Source of the DNA: a bacterium
Lineage (GTDB): Bacteria > Caldisericota > Caldisericia > Cryosericales > Cryosericaceae
Length of the DNA stretch: 59,450 nt
Direction of reading: 5' to 3'
Assembly (NCBI GenBank): GCA_021373025.1
Contig: JAJFTL010000015.1
Location: 1-59,450, forward strand
In this document: positions 50,912 to 58,723 of the stretch, piece by piece
Layout: every line of letters begins with the position of its first letter
Numbering within the stretch: the stretch's first letter is position 1
Notes under the pieces: generated by a model
What the model was told of the DNA's origin: nothing
What the model saw: only the letters and a program-made list of their open reading frames with translations
Database searches by the model: none
Position numbers and translations under genes: made by a program

Positions 50912-52174
50912 ATGCATCTGGACGTACACGTTCTACAGCAACTAGGGTATGTGGCGCTGGCGATTCTGCAGGACAGCATTTTTGTGTTGTCGCTGTACCA
51001 GTCCGTGATGTCGCTGTTCGGTTTCTGGAAAAGGCGCAAGCCACCGCTCAGGGAACCAGCCACGCGGTTCGCCGTGGTTGTGGCCGCACACAACGAGGCC
51101 CAGGTTATCAGCGATGTGCTGGATTCGCTGGCGGGGCAGGCGTATCCGCGCGAACTGTTCGATGTGTATGTCGTCGCGGACAACTGCACGGACGAAACGG
51201 CTGACGTAGCCCGCCGGCACGGCGCCATCGTGTATGAACGCACCGATTCCGTGCTCACTGGCAAGGGACATGCCATCGGGTGGCTGCTTGCCCGCATCAA
51301 ATCGTTGGGGACGCCGTACGACATGATGGCCATGTTCGATGCTGACAACCTTGTCAGCACCAACTTCTTGCGTGAGGTGGACCGCTATGCTCAGGCCGGA
51401 CACCGAGCGATCCAGGGCTACCTTGACATGAAGAACCCGGGGGACACATGGGTTTCGCTGTCCTACGCCATCGGCTACTGGTACACCAATCGTTTCTGGG
51501 ACCTCGCACGGAGCAACGTGGGCCTCGCGTCTATGCTGGGCGGCACCGGTTCCTGCATAGCTATGTCCCTCGTCGACGAGATCGGATGGAATCCTTATTC
51601 CATTACCGAAGACCTGGAGTTTACCATCAAGTGCGTCCTGCATGGCATTCATCCGACCTGGGCACGGGATGCGCGCGTCTATGATGAGAAACCACTCGCC
51701 ATCCGCGCTTCGTGGAACCAGCGCATGCGATGGATGCGCGGCCATTTTGCACTGGGCTTCCTTTATGCGGGGAGTCTCATCAAGCGCCTTGTGACTCACT
51801 TTGATCTGGCTTCTCTCGACATGCTGGTCTACCTGAGCCAGCCGGTATGGATGGTCTTTTCCTATTTCCTGATGATTGCCAACGTCGTAATCCACTTCGC
51901 GCATACCGCAGTGCCCGTCTGGGCATCAGCCGGCATTGCCGCCCCCTGGGTCTGGGTCGCGCTGTTTGCTCTTCAGTGGTTTTCACCGCCCATGCTGGTC
52001 GCGGCTCTGCTGCTCGAGAAGGTCAAGCCCAAGTACTGGTGGGGCGTTTTCGTCTTTGCAATCTACGGGCTGACGTGGGTGCCACTCGACGTTATCGCTT
52101 TCTTCACGCGCAATGACCAGACCTGGTTGCACACAGTCCACAAGCCGGCGACCACATCCACGGGACACTTGTGA
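50912..52174 (+). CDS. Membrane glycosyltransferase family 2, processive type
   Basis: 420 residues. One membrane helix at the N-terminus, a GT2 catalytic domain (VVVAAHNEAQVISDVLDSL; MFDADN; TEDLEF; QRMRW in the QxxRW position) and three to four helices at the C-terminus. The D, DxD, TED and QxxRW motifs are those of hyaluronan/cellulose synthase-like enzymes, which polymerise and export a polysaccharide. Here it stands alone with a phosphodiesterase gene behind. Product unknown. Confidence 0.92.
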   Translation: MHLDVHVLQQLGYVALAILQDSIFVLSLYQSVMSLFGFWKRRKPPLREPATRFAVVVAAHNEAQVISDVLDSLAGQAYPRELFDVYVVADNCTDETADVARRHGAIVYERTDSVLTGKGHAIGWLLARIKSLGTPYDMMAMFDADNLVSTNFLREVDRYAQAGHRAIQGYLDMKNPGDTWVSLSYAIGYWYTNRFWDLARSNVGLASMLGGTGSCIAMSLVDEIGWNPYSITEDLEFTIKCVLHGIHPTWARDARVYDEKPLAIRASWNQRMRWMRGHFALGFLYAGSLIKRLVTHFDLASLDMLVYLSQPVWMVFSYFLMIANVVIHFAHTAVPVWASAGIAAPWVWVALFALQWFSPPMLVAALLLEKVKPKYWWGVFVFAIYGLTWVPLDVIAFFTRNDQTWLHTVHKPATTSTGHL

Positions 52175-52203
52175 CCCATCGCCTGGACTGGAGAGGTACA
52201 TAA

Positions 52204-52680
52204 ATGCAGATCCTCGTCGTTGCTGATTCGCATGGGGACACATCTAACATTCGGGAGGCGATGCGCCTGCATCCAGACATCGCGCGTGTGCTACACTGCG
52301 GCGACGGGGAGGCGGACGTTGTCGCACTGTCCCGGGCATATCCGCTCGTGGACTTTGACGGTGTGCACGGCAACTGCGACCGCGGTGCACTGTTTCCGCT
52401 TGATCGTCTCCTGCGTATCGGTGGCAGGCGCATCTTCATGACGCATGGCCATTCCTTTGGTATCAACTACGGCGTCGATGGGCTCGTGGAGCAGGCGAAG
52501 AAGGACCGAGCCGACGCGGTCCTCTTCGGACATACGCATCGTCCGCTCATCGAACAGGTGGGTGGCATCCTCTTGGTCAACCCCGGCAGCATTGCCGGCC
52601 GCTTTCCCGCCCGTAAGGCCACTTATGCCATTCTGGACCTGTCAGCAAGCGGCATAACTGCGACAGGCTTCGAACTGTAA
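52204..52680 (+). CDS. YfcE/MJ0936-type metallophosphoesterase
   Basis: 158 residues. All metal-binding motifs are present: DSH (VVADSHGD), GDxE (CGDGEAD), GNCD, THGH and GHTHRP. Family enzymes are small phosphodiesterases with broad activity. GGAGAGG precedes the ATG. Its stop codon lies within repeat copy 3, and it may be co-transcribed with the glycosyltransferase (29-nt gap). Confidence 0.95.
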   Translation: MQILVVADSHGDTSNIREAMRLHPDIARVLHCGDGEADVVALSRAYPLVDFDGVHGNCDRGALFPLDRLLRIGGRRIFMTHGHSFGINYGVDGLVEQAKKDRADAVLFGHTHRPLIEQVGGILLVNPGSIAGRFPARKATYAILDLSASGITATGFEL

Positions 52681-52715
52681 CATGCTCGGGGGCGTTGAAC
52701 TCACATGCTCGGTGC
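52676..52715. repeat. Interspersed repeat, copy 3
   Basis: TGTAACATGCTCGGGGGC followed after 13 nt by a second GCTCGG. The stop codon of the phosphodiesterase is inside the first motif, suggesting insertion at the gene end. A small stem, GATATGC-TCC-GCATATC, follows at 52717-52733. Confidence 0.6.
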
Positions 52716-52831
52716 AGATATGCTCCGCATATCAATTCATCTGTACCACCACGCATCGATTTACCAGCTGACCCCAAGGGAAAAGATCAGTCTGAGGATA
52801 GCGTAGAAGAGCCTGTGTGCAGGACCTGATG

Positions 52832-53656
52832 CTATGGCGCTGGCGGGATGAGTGTCACACTCACGGCACCGAACACTGGATCGCAGCCGTTCCAGCCGCG
52901 CAGCCCCGCCATGCCTGACCTGAAGGTGTCATCGTAAAAGTCCAGGACGACTGCACCATCGATGCTGATGACATGATGACTCCCCTCGACGGCAACGCTG
53001 ATCTCGTGGGGACTGCTCAACGCAGCAGCAACTGGTTCCGGCATGGGGACGGACTGAAAGGGCTCAGACTCAGAGCCATCCGTGACCTTGCGTACGACCA
53101 ACCTCCCAAGACCACGGTCAAACTGGAAACAGTATCCCGTGATGCCAGGCGTGAAACCTGCCTTGCCATCGGCACGGTAGTAGATGCCATAGCCATTTCC
53201 AGCGGCGAGGGCTGCTGTCACATGGACGACATAGTCGGTCCAGCTCAGCTGTCCGAACACGACCCGGTTCTCGTCGTCGGGGTTCCTGAACCGCAAGCTG
53301 CCGTCGGAAACCGTGACCCCCTGCCCGCACAGCACCATGATTCCGCTTGCTGTTCCATCGTAGACAAACGCCGGCGGCTCAATCAGAGCAACAAGGTCCC
53401 TGAGGGCCTTCGCGGCATGGAAGCGGAGCGATGTCCTCGCCGGAATGTCCATCTTCTCTCTCGTCCTGGGATTAACACCGGCGCGAGCAGCACGGGTGGT
53501 GACCTTGAAGGTACCAAAGCCGGCCAGCGTCACCGAATCGCCGTTCTTCATCGCCAAGGAAATAGCGCCGATCATGGCATCGATGGCATGGCCAGTGTCC
53601 TTCTTGGTGAAGCCCGTCCTAGCAGCTACTGCGTTGACAAGATCTGTCTTGTTCAT
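52832..53656 (-). CDS. HU-family DNA-binding protein fused to a lectin-like beta-sandwich domain
   Basis: 274 residues. Residues 1-~92 are a complete HU/IHF protein: MNKTDLVNAVAARTGFTKKD, GDSVTLAGFGTFKVTTRAAR and GVNPRTREKMDIPA with the Pro of the DNA-binding arm. From ~100 a second domain looks like a LamG/DUF1080 jelly roll (TDYVVHVTAALAAGNGYGIY, GYCFQFDRGLGRLVVRKV, ISVAVEGSHHVISIDGAVVL, SGMAGLRGWNGCDPVFG). The ATG at 53656 follows AAAGGAGGTC. HU proteins are usually ~90 residues; such a C-terminal sugar- or ligand-binding-type domain is not standard. There is no signal peptide. Confidence 0.85.
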   Translation of the reverse strand: MNKTDLVNAVAARTGFTKKDTGHAIDAMIGAISLAMKNGDSVTLAGFGTFKVTTRAARAGVNPRTREKMDIPARTSLRFHAAKALRDLVALIEPPAFVYDGTASGIMVLCGQGVTVSDGSLRFRNPDDENRVVFGQLSWTDYVVHVTAALAAGNGYGIYYRADGKAGFTPGITGYCFQFDRGLGRLVVRKVTDGSESEPFQSVPMPEPVAAALSSPHEISVAVEGSHHVISIDGAVVLDFYDDTFRSGMAGLRGWNGCDPVFGAVSVTLIPPAP

Positions 53657-53830
53657 AGTTCTGACCTCCTTTGCCGCTGCGTCTGCACATATCGCTGTGG
53701 CCAAGACTTGCAAAATCATGATACCGCAACTTGAATATAAAATCCACTGATGGACATTGCCAGGAGGTGCCGTCGTGACGCTCCCGCGTTCAGCAGAAGA
53801 CATTGCTCGTGCCTGGAAAGCGTGCTGATG

Positions 53831-53859
53831 TTGCGGCACAAGAGAGAGGGTTGTATACT
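53831..53859 (+). promoter_or_regulatory. Promoter of the ADP-ribosylglycohydrolase gene
   Basis: TTGCGG and TATACT separated by 17 nt. A related stretch (GTTGTATAGTAA) precedes the decayed duplicate of the gene near 57.35 kb. Confidence 0.5.
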
Positions 53860-53911
53860 AATACCAGAGACGGGCGCTTCTGACACCGCCCGCGATGCAA
53901 GGAGGCATACC

Positions 53912-54691
53912 ATGTTGGGAGCGGTGGCAGGTGACATAATCGGATCGGTCTATGAGTTCGATCCCACCAAGAGAACGGATTTTTCTCTGTTCAGCAAACA
54001 TTCGAGCTTCACTGATGACACGGTTCTGACGATGGCCGTGGCAGAGTCGCTGCTCACAGGCCGCCCCTATCAGGAGACACTGCGTGAGTTTGCGCTGGCA
54101 TATCCGGACCGAGGCTTTGGCAGCATGTTCTGGCAGTGGTTCACCACGCCTGGCGCGAGACCCTACAACAGTTTTGGCAACGGGTCAGCCATGCGCGTAA
54201 GTCCTGTAGGTTGGGCGTTCAACACGCTGGAAGAGACCATGGCGGAAGCACAACGGTCCGCCGAAGTAACCCACAACCATCCAGAGGGCATCAAGGGAGC
54301 ACAGTCCGTAGCCGCAGCCATCTTCATGGCGCGCCAGGGGTTGTCGCAGAGCGAGATCCGGGATGCTCTGGAGACCCGGTTCGGGTATAATCTGCACCGT
54401 ACCTATGAGGAGATTCAGCCGTCCTGCTCCTTCGATGAGACCTGCCAACGCTCCGTTCCCGAAGCCCTCATCTGTGTGCTAGGCTCCACGTCGTTCGAGG
54501 ACGCGATCCGCCGTGCTGTTGCCCTGGGTGCCGATGCTGACACGCAGGCGGCCATCGCCGGTTCTGTTGCCGAAGCTCTCTATGGTGGTGTCCCCAAGGA
54601 GATCGCCAGGGAGGCACGCGCGCGCCTGACCCTCCAATTCATTGATATCCTCGACGCATTCCAGGAAAAGTACCACATTGCACGGGCATAG
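53912..54691 (+). CDS. ADP-ribosylglycohydrolase family protein
   Basis: 259 residues. Family motifs in order: MLGAVAGDIIGSVYE, SSFTDDTVLTMAVAESLL with the metal-binding TDD, YNSFGNGSAMRVSPVGW, THNHPEGIKGAQ and RAVALGADADTQAAIAGSVAEA with the second set of metal ligands. Hydrolyses ADP-ribose from proteins or other targets using Mg2+. The ATG at 53912 follows AAGGAGG; the frame is open further upstream without support. A truncated, frameshifted copy lies 3.5 kb downstream. Confidence 0.95.
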   Translation: MLGAVAGDIIGSVYEFDPTKRTDFSLFSKHSSFTDDTVLTMAVAESLLTGRPYQETLREFALAYPDRGFGSMFWQWFTTPGARPYNSFGNGSAMRVSPVGWAFNTLEETMAEAQRSAEVTHNHPEGIKGAQSVAAAIFMARQGLSQSEIRDALETRFGYNLHRTYEEIQPSCSFDETCQRSVPEALICVLGSTSFEDAIRRAVALGADADTQAAIAGSVAEALYGGVPKEIAREARARLTLQFIDILDAFQEKYHIARA

Positions 54692-54711
54692 CTGGTCCGA
54701 CGAGTCGATCT

Positions 54712-54773
54712 GCCCCCGAGCACTTTTGTGCCGTGCCCCAGAGTATGTTCGTTCAATGCGAGGGGCGTCTCTG
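54712..54773. repeat. Interspersed repeat, copy 4
   Basis: GCCCCCGAGCACTTTTGT then GCCCC-GAGTATGTT and a trailing part, about 80% identical over ~60 nt to copy 5 at 58.5 kb. On the minus strand it reads as two CTCGGGGGC-type motifs about 14 nt apart. Confidence 0.65.
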
Positions 54774-54837
54774 AGAGCGCTTCAGGCACAGGCGGAAGTC
54801 CAGTAGTGTCCAGGTATACTCTGCGCTCTGCGACGCG

Positions 54838-57240
54838 CTAGTCGGAGATGGAGGGCGTCCAGTACTTGTTGTCGTAGATATCGGTCAGCCGATACGTCAT
54901 CTGGTACTTCCGGTCACCGACCGACAGGTTCTCGATCTTCCACGTACCCGTTGCGGTGGATTGCTTGCCGAGGTAGTACGAGTCGCTGTAGGTGCCGGCA
55001 TATGTGTAGTAGTCACACAGGTAGTCGATCTTGTCTCCCCTTGCAATGGTCAGCAGGCCTCGCGGCACGGTTCCGGTCTGCTTGGTGACGTCGTACTTGA
55101 CCTGGGCGCCCAGTACGACGCCTTCCGGGTTCTCGTTGTCGAACGACACGATGATGTCGACCAGCTGCCCGTTGAGCATGGCGGGGATGCGCCCCCGGAT
55201 CGTGTAGGTGTCGCCGTCGCGGACGTCGCTCGTCATGTAGTAGCTGACGATGTGTCCGTTCAGTGCCAGCCACGTGCCGTCATATTCCATGATCAGGTCG
55301 CCACTGTCGTTGAAATCGAAGACGTTGTCGAGGCCGAGGTCGATGAATCCCTTCCCGTCATCGATGAAGACATTCTGCTCGAGGTCCTGGACGAGTGCCC
55401 ACTGCTCCTCTGAGAGTGCCAGGACGCGCTGCCCACCCTTCTCGGTGACGACAAGGGCAGATGGGTCGAACTGATGGTCCTGGTAGTACTGCAGCGAGGC
55501 CTTCATGCGATTGACATCGAGCCAGCCCGTGGTGCCCGCCTTGCCGCCTGTGATGCTGCTATAATCGCCGCTGGACAGAAAGGCGTTGAAGAGCTGCTGC
55601 AACAGGTCGGCACTCTGCGACGCGGATGACGGCGCACTCTGTGACCCATCCGATAGTGCGTTCAGCAGCGTGTCCAGCAGGTTCCCGCTGCCGGTCGCGA
55701 CGACCTGTCCACCAGCCGCGACGCTTGCAAAACTCGTGATACACCTGCTGTACTCCGCGTCGATGCCGATCTCGTCGTAGGTCTGCAGCATCGGCGTGAG
55801 TTCTGACAGCTTGTCATACGGGAAGAAGATGGAGATCCCGTTTGCGTTGGTGATATTGGACGAGGTGCGATTGTACTTGATGCACCCGCGAAGCACATCA
55901 GCAAAGGCCTTGGCCTCACTGGTACCGAGATTCTCCGCAAAATTGATCAAGTCGACCTGGTTGATCGCAGCAGAGACCGCGAACTCCCGGGCGCCTGCAC
56001 GTGCGTCGGAGACGACCTGGTACTTGTTCGTGTCGATGAGGCCGGTCGTCGACGTCGCAAAAGCTGTGAAGGACGAAGGGACGGTCCCCTTGAGTTCCGC
56101 AAGATCGACAAGCGAGAGCGTAGCCTGGTTCTGGGACGACTCGGCGACCGATGCCTTGATGTAGTCGTCAATCACCACCTTGCCGAGGTCGGTCGTCGGT
56201 ATCGACGTGTTGCGGGAGAGCGCGCTCAGCCAGCCCGCATAGTACCAGCCACCCCCGGGCTCCACTTCCTCCGATGCGATCATGTAGTCGGCGTAGGGCT
56301 CCAGCACGAGTGCGTTCTCAAGGGTTCCCATCAGGCATGCGTCGAAGCCGACCACGTCGAATCGGCACCCACCGCTCCGGAGAGCAGTGCCGATTTTGTC
56401 GAGGGTCATGCTGGCATTCGGGAAGAACTGGTCATACCCGTAGCCGCTCAGCGAGCCGCCGCCGTGGTCCCACATGACGAGCATATAGCGGTTGGCTGGA
56501 TAGTTCGCCTTGCTGTACTGGATGAAGTCAGCAAGCGTCGACGGGCTGACCATCGATTTTTTGCCCAGGTTCTTGACCAGCGGTTGGAGACCCTGTCCCG
56601 TCACGCGATAGATCTGGTTTGTCTGGCTGCTGATAATGTTGTTCTGCCACTTGGATGCGCCGCCCGTCTCGACGATGATGTTCACCCTGTCCGAGATCTC
56701 CGCGTCCAGCATCTCCTGGAGGTCGGCTGTAGCCAAGCCTTCCTTCGACTCGAGGTCAGTCCCGCACATGTACACCATGACGGTCGCCGTGTCGTTGCCA
56801 TTCCCCTTCAGCGTGGTGAACTTGTCGCGAGCGAGCGTGGAAACCGAGGTGGTAACGGGATGAGCGCCTGTGTCGACATATGTTGGTGAATTGGTCGATG
56901 CAGGAGGCTGAAAGCCTGTGTCGTCCGCCATCTGAAGCCCACCGGTCAGAAAGTTGCGCAGAAAGAAGAAGCCAATGAGGACGACTGCAATGATCACGAA
57001 GTACCGAAGGCAGCCACCGGGCGCCTTGCTCTTGCCCCCACCTGACGGAAAGCCGCCAAAGCCACGGTTCGGGCCACGTGACTGGTTTGGCGCCCCACCC
57101 GTGTTTCTGTCGGAGTAGCCCCCGGCATTGCCCACCGGTCCGCCTGTCTGCCCACCACGACCGTCGCCGCGCCTGCTGACGTCGCCGACGCCCGAGCCGA
57201 CGTGCTTCTCCCTTCCTACTGGCCTGTTGCCTCTATCCAT
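54838..57240 (-). CDS. Clostripain-family (C11) protease, membrane anchored
   Basis: 800 residues. A Gly/Arg-rich cytoplasmic N-terminus (~1-75) leads to one membrane helix (~78-98, YFVIIAVVLIGFFFLRNF). The clostripain-type catalytic domain has TATVMVYMCGTDLES, catalytic His near 256 (LVMWDHGGGSLSG) and Cys near 299 (VVGFDACLMGT). A GISIFFPYD segment follows. The C-terminal ~200 residues are beta-rich with an acidic segment (DDGKGFIDLG). GGAGGTCC precedes the ATG. Clostripains cleave after Arg; the target of this anchored form is unknown. Confidence 0.92.
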   Translation of the reverse strand: MDRGNRPVGREKHVGSGVGDVSRRGDGRGGQTGGPVGNAGGYSDRNTGGAPNQSRGPNRGFGGFPSGGGKSKAPGGCLRYFVIIAVVLIGFFFLRNFLTGGLQMADDTGFQPPASTNSPTYVDTGAHPVTTSVSTLARDKFTTLKGNGNDTATVMVYMCGTDLESKEGLATADLQEMLDAEISDRVNIIVETGGASKWQNNIISSQTNQIYRVTGQGLQPLVKNLGKKSMVSPSTLADFIQYSKANYPANRYMLVMWDHGGGSLSGYGYDQFFPNASMTLDKIGTALRSGGCRFDVVGFDACLMGTLENALVLEPYADYMIASEEVEPGGGWYYAGWLSALSRNTSIPTTDLGKVVIDDYIKASVAESSQNQATLSLVDLAELKGTVPSSFTAFATSTTGLIDTNKYQVVSDARAGAREFAVSAAINQVDLINFAENLGTSEAKAFADVLRGCIKYNRTSSNITNANGISIFFPYDKLSELTPMLQTYDEIGIDAEYSRCITSFASVAAGGQVVATGSGNLLDTLLNALSDGSQSAPSSASQSADLLQQLFNAFLSSGDYSSITGGKAGTTGWLDVNRMKASLQYYQDHQFDPSALVVTEKGGQRVLALSEEQWALVQDLEQNVFIDDGKGFIDLGLDNVFDFNDSGDLIMEYDGTWLALNGHIVSYYMTSDVRDGDTYTIRGRIPAMLNGQLVDIIVSFDNENPEGVVLGAQVKYDVTKQTGTVPRGLLTIARGDKIDYLCDYYTYAGTYSDSYYLGKQSTATGTWKIENLSVGDRKYQMTYRLTDIYDNKYWTPSISD

Positions 57241-57408
57241 CTCAGGACCTCCATCTCATGAAAACGTGCGACAGGATCTCACTACCAGACTATACCGCCA
57301 ATCCCCCGAGTTTCCAGATGAGTGCGGCGCCCGGCTCTGCCCCGCGGGAAGTTGTATAGTAACCATGTAAGAAAGCATGTTCGAGTGCTCGCCGCGAGGA
57401 GAATACAG

Positions 57409-57681
57409 ATGCTAGGGGCAAAACAGGAGACATCATTGGTTCGGTCTATGAACTTCATCCCATCAAGAGGATGGAGTTCCCGTTGTTCAGCACAGGGTCA
57501 GAGTGGACGGACGACACGGTTCTGACTCACGCTGGAAGAGACCATGGCACAACTGCAACGGTCTGCCGAGCTAATCCACAACCACCCTGCGGGCATCAAG
57601 GGGGCGCAGGTAACAGCGGCTGCCATCTTCCTTGCCTGCCAGGGGGCCGGTCAGGGAGAGCCCTGCTCGCAGCGGGATGAG
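57409..57681 (+). pseudogene. Decayed duplicate of the ADP-ribosylglycohydrolase gene
   Basis: From an ATG with GCGAGGAG upstream, the bases follow the intact gene at 53912: GACATCATTGGTTCGGTCTA corresponds to its GDIIGSVYE codons, then GACGACACGGTTCTGAC (TDDTVL). An internal deletion of about 190 nt then joins to ACGCTGGAAGAGACCATGG, running on to AACCACCCTGCGGGCATCAA and the CAGGGG segment. At least two frameshifts and loss of the second half make it non-functional. The promoter area (TTGTATAGT, near 57.35 kb) is also duplicated. Confidence 0.85.
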
Positions 57682-57825
57682 TTCGCCTGTTTGCTTCGTA
57701 CGCTGCTCGCGGCAATTGAGGGTTGCCGCAGAGACATCGAGAAGCACGCCGAGGTTCTGCCTGGTGACGTATGGCATTTGTGCAAGCGCCTTCTGCACAA
57801 TTAAGCGATCCGTCTTTTGCTCCAC
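57571..57825 (-). other. Possible fragment of a helix-turn-helix protein gene
   Basis: Reading from a GTG at 57825, the minus strand encodes RLIVQKALAQMPYVTRQNLG then VLLDVSAATLN, which looks like a winged-helix DNA-binding start. The rest of the frame runs antisense through the decayed glycohydrolase. Probably a remnant gene truncated where the two pieces join. Family unknown; it could be a chance frame. Confidence 0.3.
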
Positions 57826-58032
57826 TTTTATGATACTTCTTTCGTAATAGTGGAGCAAAACGAAGACAATGTCAGGAGGAAAGCCCACAGGAGAGGACAA
57901 GACTACCGGCCGGAAACCGGCCCGTACGGCAATCTCTGTCCTGCTGGATCCGGCGGACGCCGTGCCCGGCGCTACGGCATGCAAACGCTAGTCCGTGACG
58001 CACGGGGACCCAGCATGCGCGTGCTTCAGCGT
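57682..58032. other. Remnant-containing intergenic stretch
   Basis: Apart from the inverted repeat and HTH-like fragment, no intact gene is seen. A 40-codon frame from 57869 (MSGGKPTGEDKT) has no ribosome site. Together with the adjoining pseudogene it appears to be decaying DNA. Confidence 0.4.
57815..57860. repeat. 12-bp inverted repeat in a decayed region
   Basis: TTTTGCTCCACT (57815-57826) and AGTGGAGCAAAA (57849-57860) are exact reverse complements with a 22-nt AT-rich spacer. It may be an operator of the truncated HTH gene or the ends of a small element. Confidence 0.6.
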
Positions 58033-58347
58033 CTAGAACCAGCCCGCCTTCTTCATTGCCTCCTGAGCGATCCTGCCACTTGGACCGTCACCCCGCGCAA
58101 CCGTGATACCAACGTCGGGCCCCACCAGTTCCTGAATCTCGGCAACATCCTTATGCGTGAAGCCCGGGCACAGGATGATGGATTGAATGCCCTCCGCCTT
58201 GACCAGCTTCCTGCAGACGTCCAGCGCCTGAGCCTGGCCCCTGACCAATCGTACGTACAGCTTGTACTTCTCCGTCCCAAGCATGCAAGCATCCCTCTCG
58301 GGATCCGCATCGGGCACATGTGCCATGAACAACGTTGTGAATGTCAT
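58033..58347 (-). CDS. DUF6506 family protein
   Basis: 104 residues. TTLFMAHVPDADPERDACML, QALDVCRKLVKAEGIQSIIL, CPGFTHKDVAEI and ITVARGDGPSGRI match the DUF6506 family, common in anaerobic bacteria and of unknown function. AGGAGATGAATT precedes the ATG. A promoter with a perfect palindrome over its -35 and spacer lies upstream, indicating regulation. Confidence 0.85.
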   Translation of the reverse strand: MTFTTLFMAHVPDADPERDACMLGTEKYKLYVRLVRGQAQALDVCRKLVKAEGIQSIILCPGFTHKDVAEIQELVGPDVGITVARGDGPSGRIAQEAMKKAGWF

Positions 58348-58383
58348 AATTCATCTCCTGGAGTATTTTTCCCAGATTGAGCA

Positions 58384-58412
58384 ATTTTACATCATTCTAT
58401 AGATCTATACAA
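58384..58412 (-). promoter_or_regulatory. DUF6506 promoter with overlapping palindrome
   Basis: Minus-strand TTGTAT and TAAAAT are separated by 17 nt. The perfect palindrome TATAGATCTATA (58398-58409) overlaps the -35 and spacer, a likely operator. Confidence 0.5.
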
Positions 58413-58516
58413 CCTTGTTGAAGAGATCGGGGACGTTTTGGTCTGTATCATTGCAGAATGTTTCAGAGGCGATCCAGCGCCCCGTTTGACTCCTGACAGA
58501 TCTTCCTTCCTCACTT

Positions 58517-58574
58517 CCCCCGAGCCCTTTTGTCCAAGCCCCCGAGTATGTTAGATACAAGAGGCGCTTCTGAG
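58517..58574. repeat. Interspersed repeat, copy 5
   Basis: CCCCCGAGCCCTTTTGTCC then GCCCCCGAGTATGTT and GAGGCGCTTCTGAG, aligned with copy 4 at 54.7 kb. Both carry the paired CTCGGGGGC core on the minus strand. Confidence 0.65.
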
Positions 58575-58639
58575 GCAGTCCTCGGCGCAGATGGGGGATC
58601 CACGCTCGTTGCTCTGATCCAGCAGGTCCGGCAACGATT

Positions 58640-58667
58640 TTGATTGGTCCGTGTTCGGTGGTATTAC
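58640..58667 (+). promoter_or_regulatory. Possible promoter of the DUF3800 gene
   Basis: TTGATT and TATTAC separated by 16 nt, about 55 nt before the start codon. Confidence 0.35.
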
Positions 58668-58723
58668 AAACACTATGTTTTGGAGAGAGAAACTTAGTCG
58701 GTGCCGCATGCGGAGGATATCTG

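Larger units (their letters stand above)
58348..58723. other. Intergenic region between divergent DUF6506 and DUF3800 genes
   Basis: It contains the DUF6506 promoter with palindrome, interspersed repeat copy 5, and a possible plus-strand promoter for the DUF3800 gene. No gene is seen. Confidence 0.5.
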
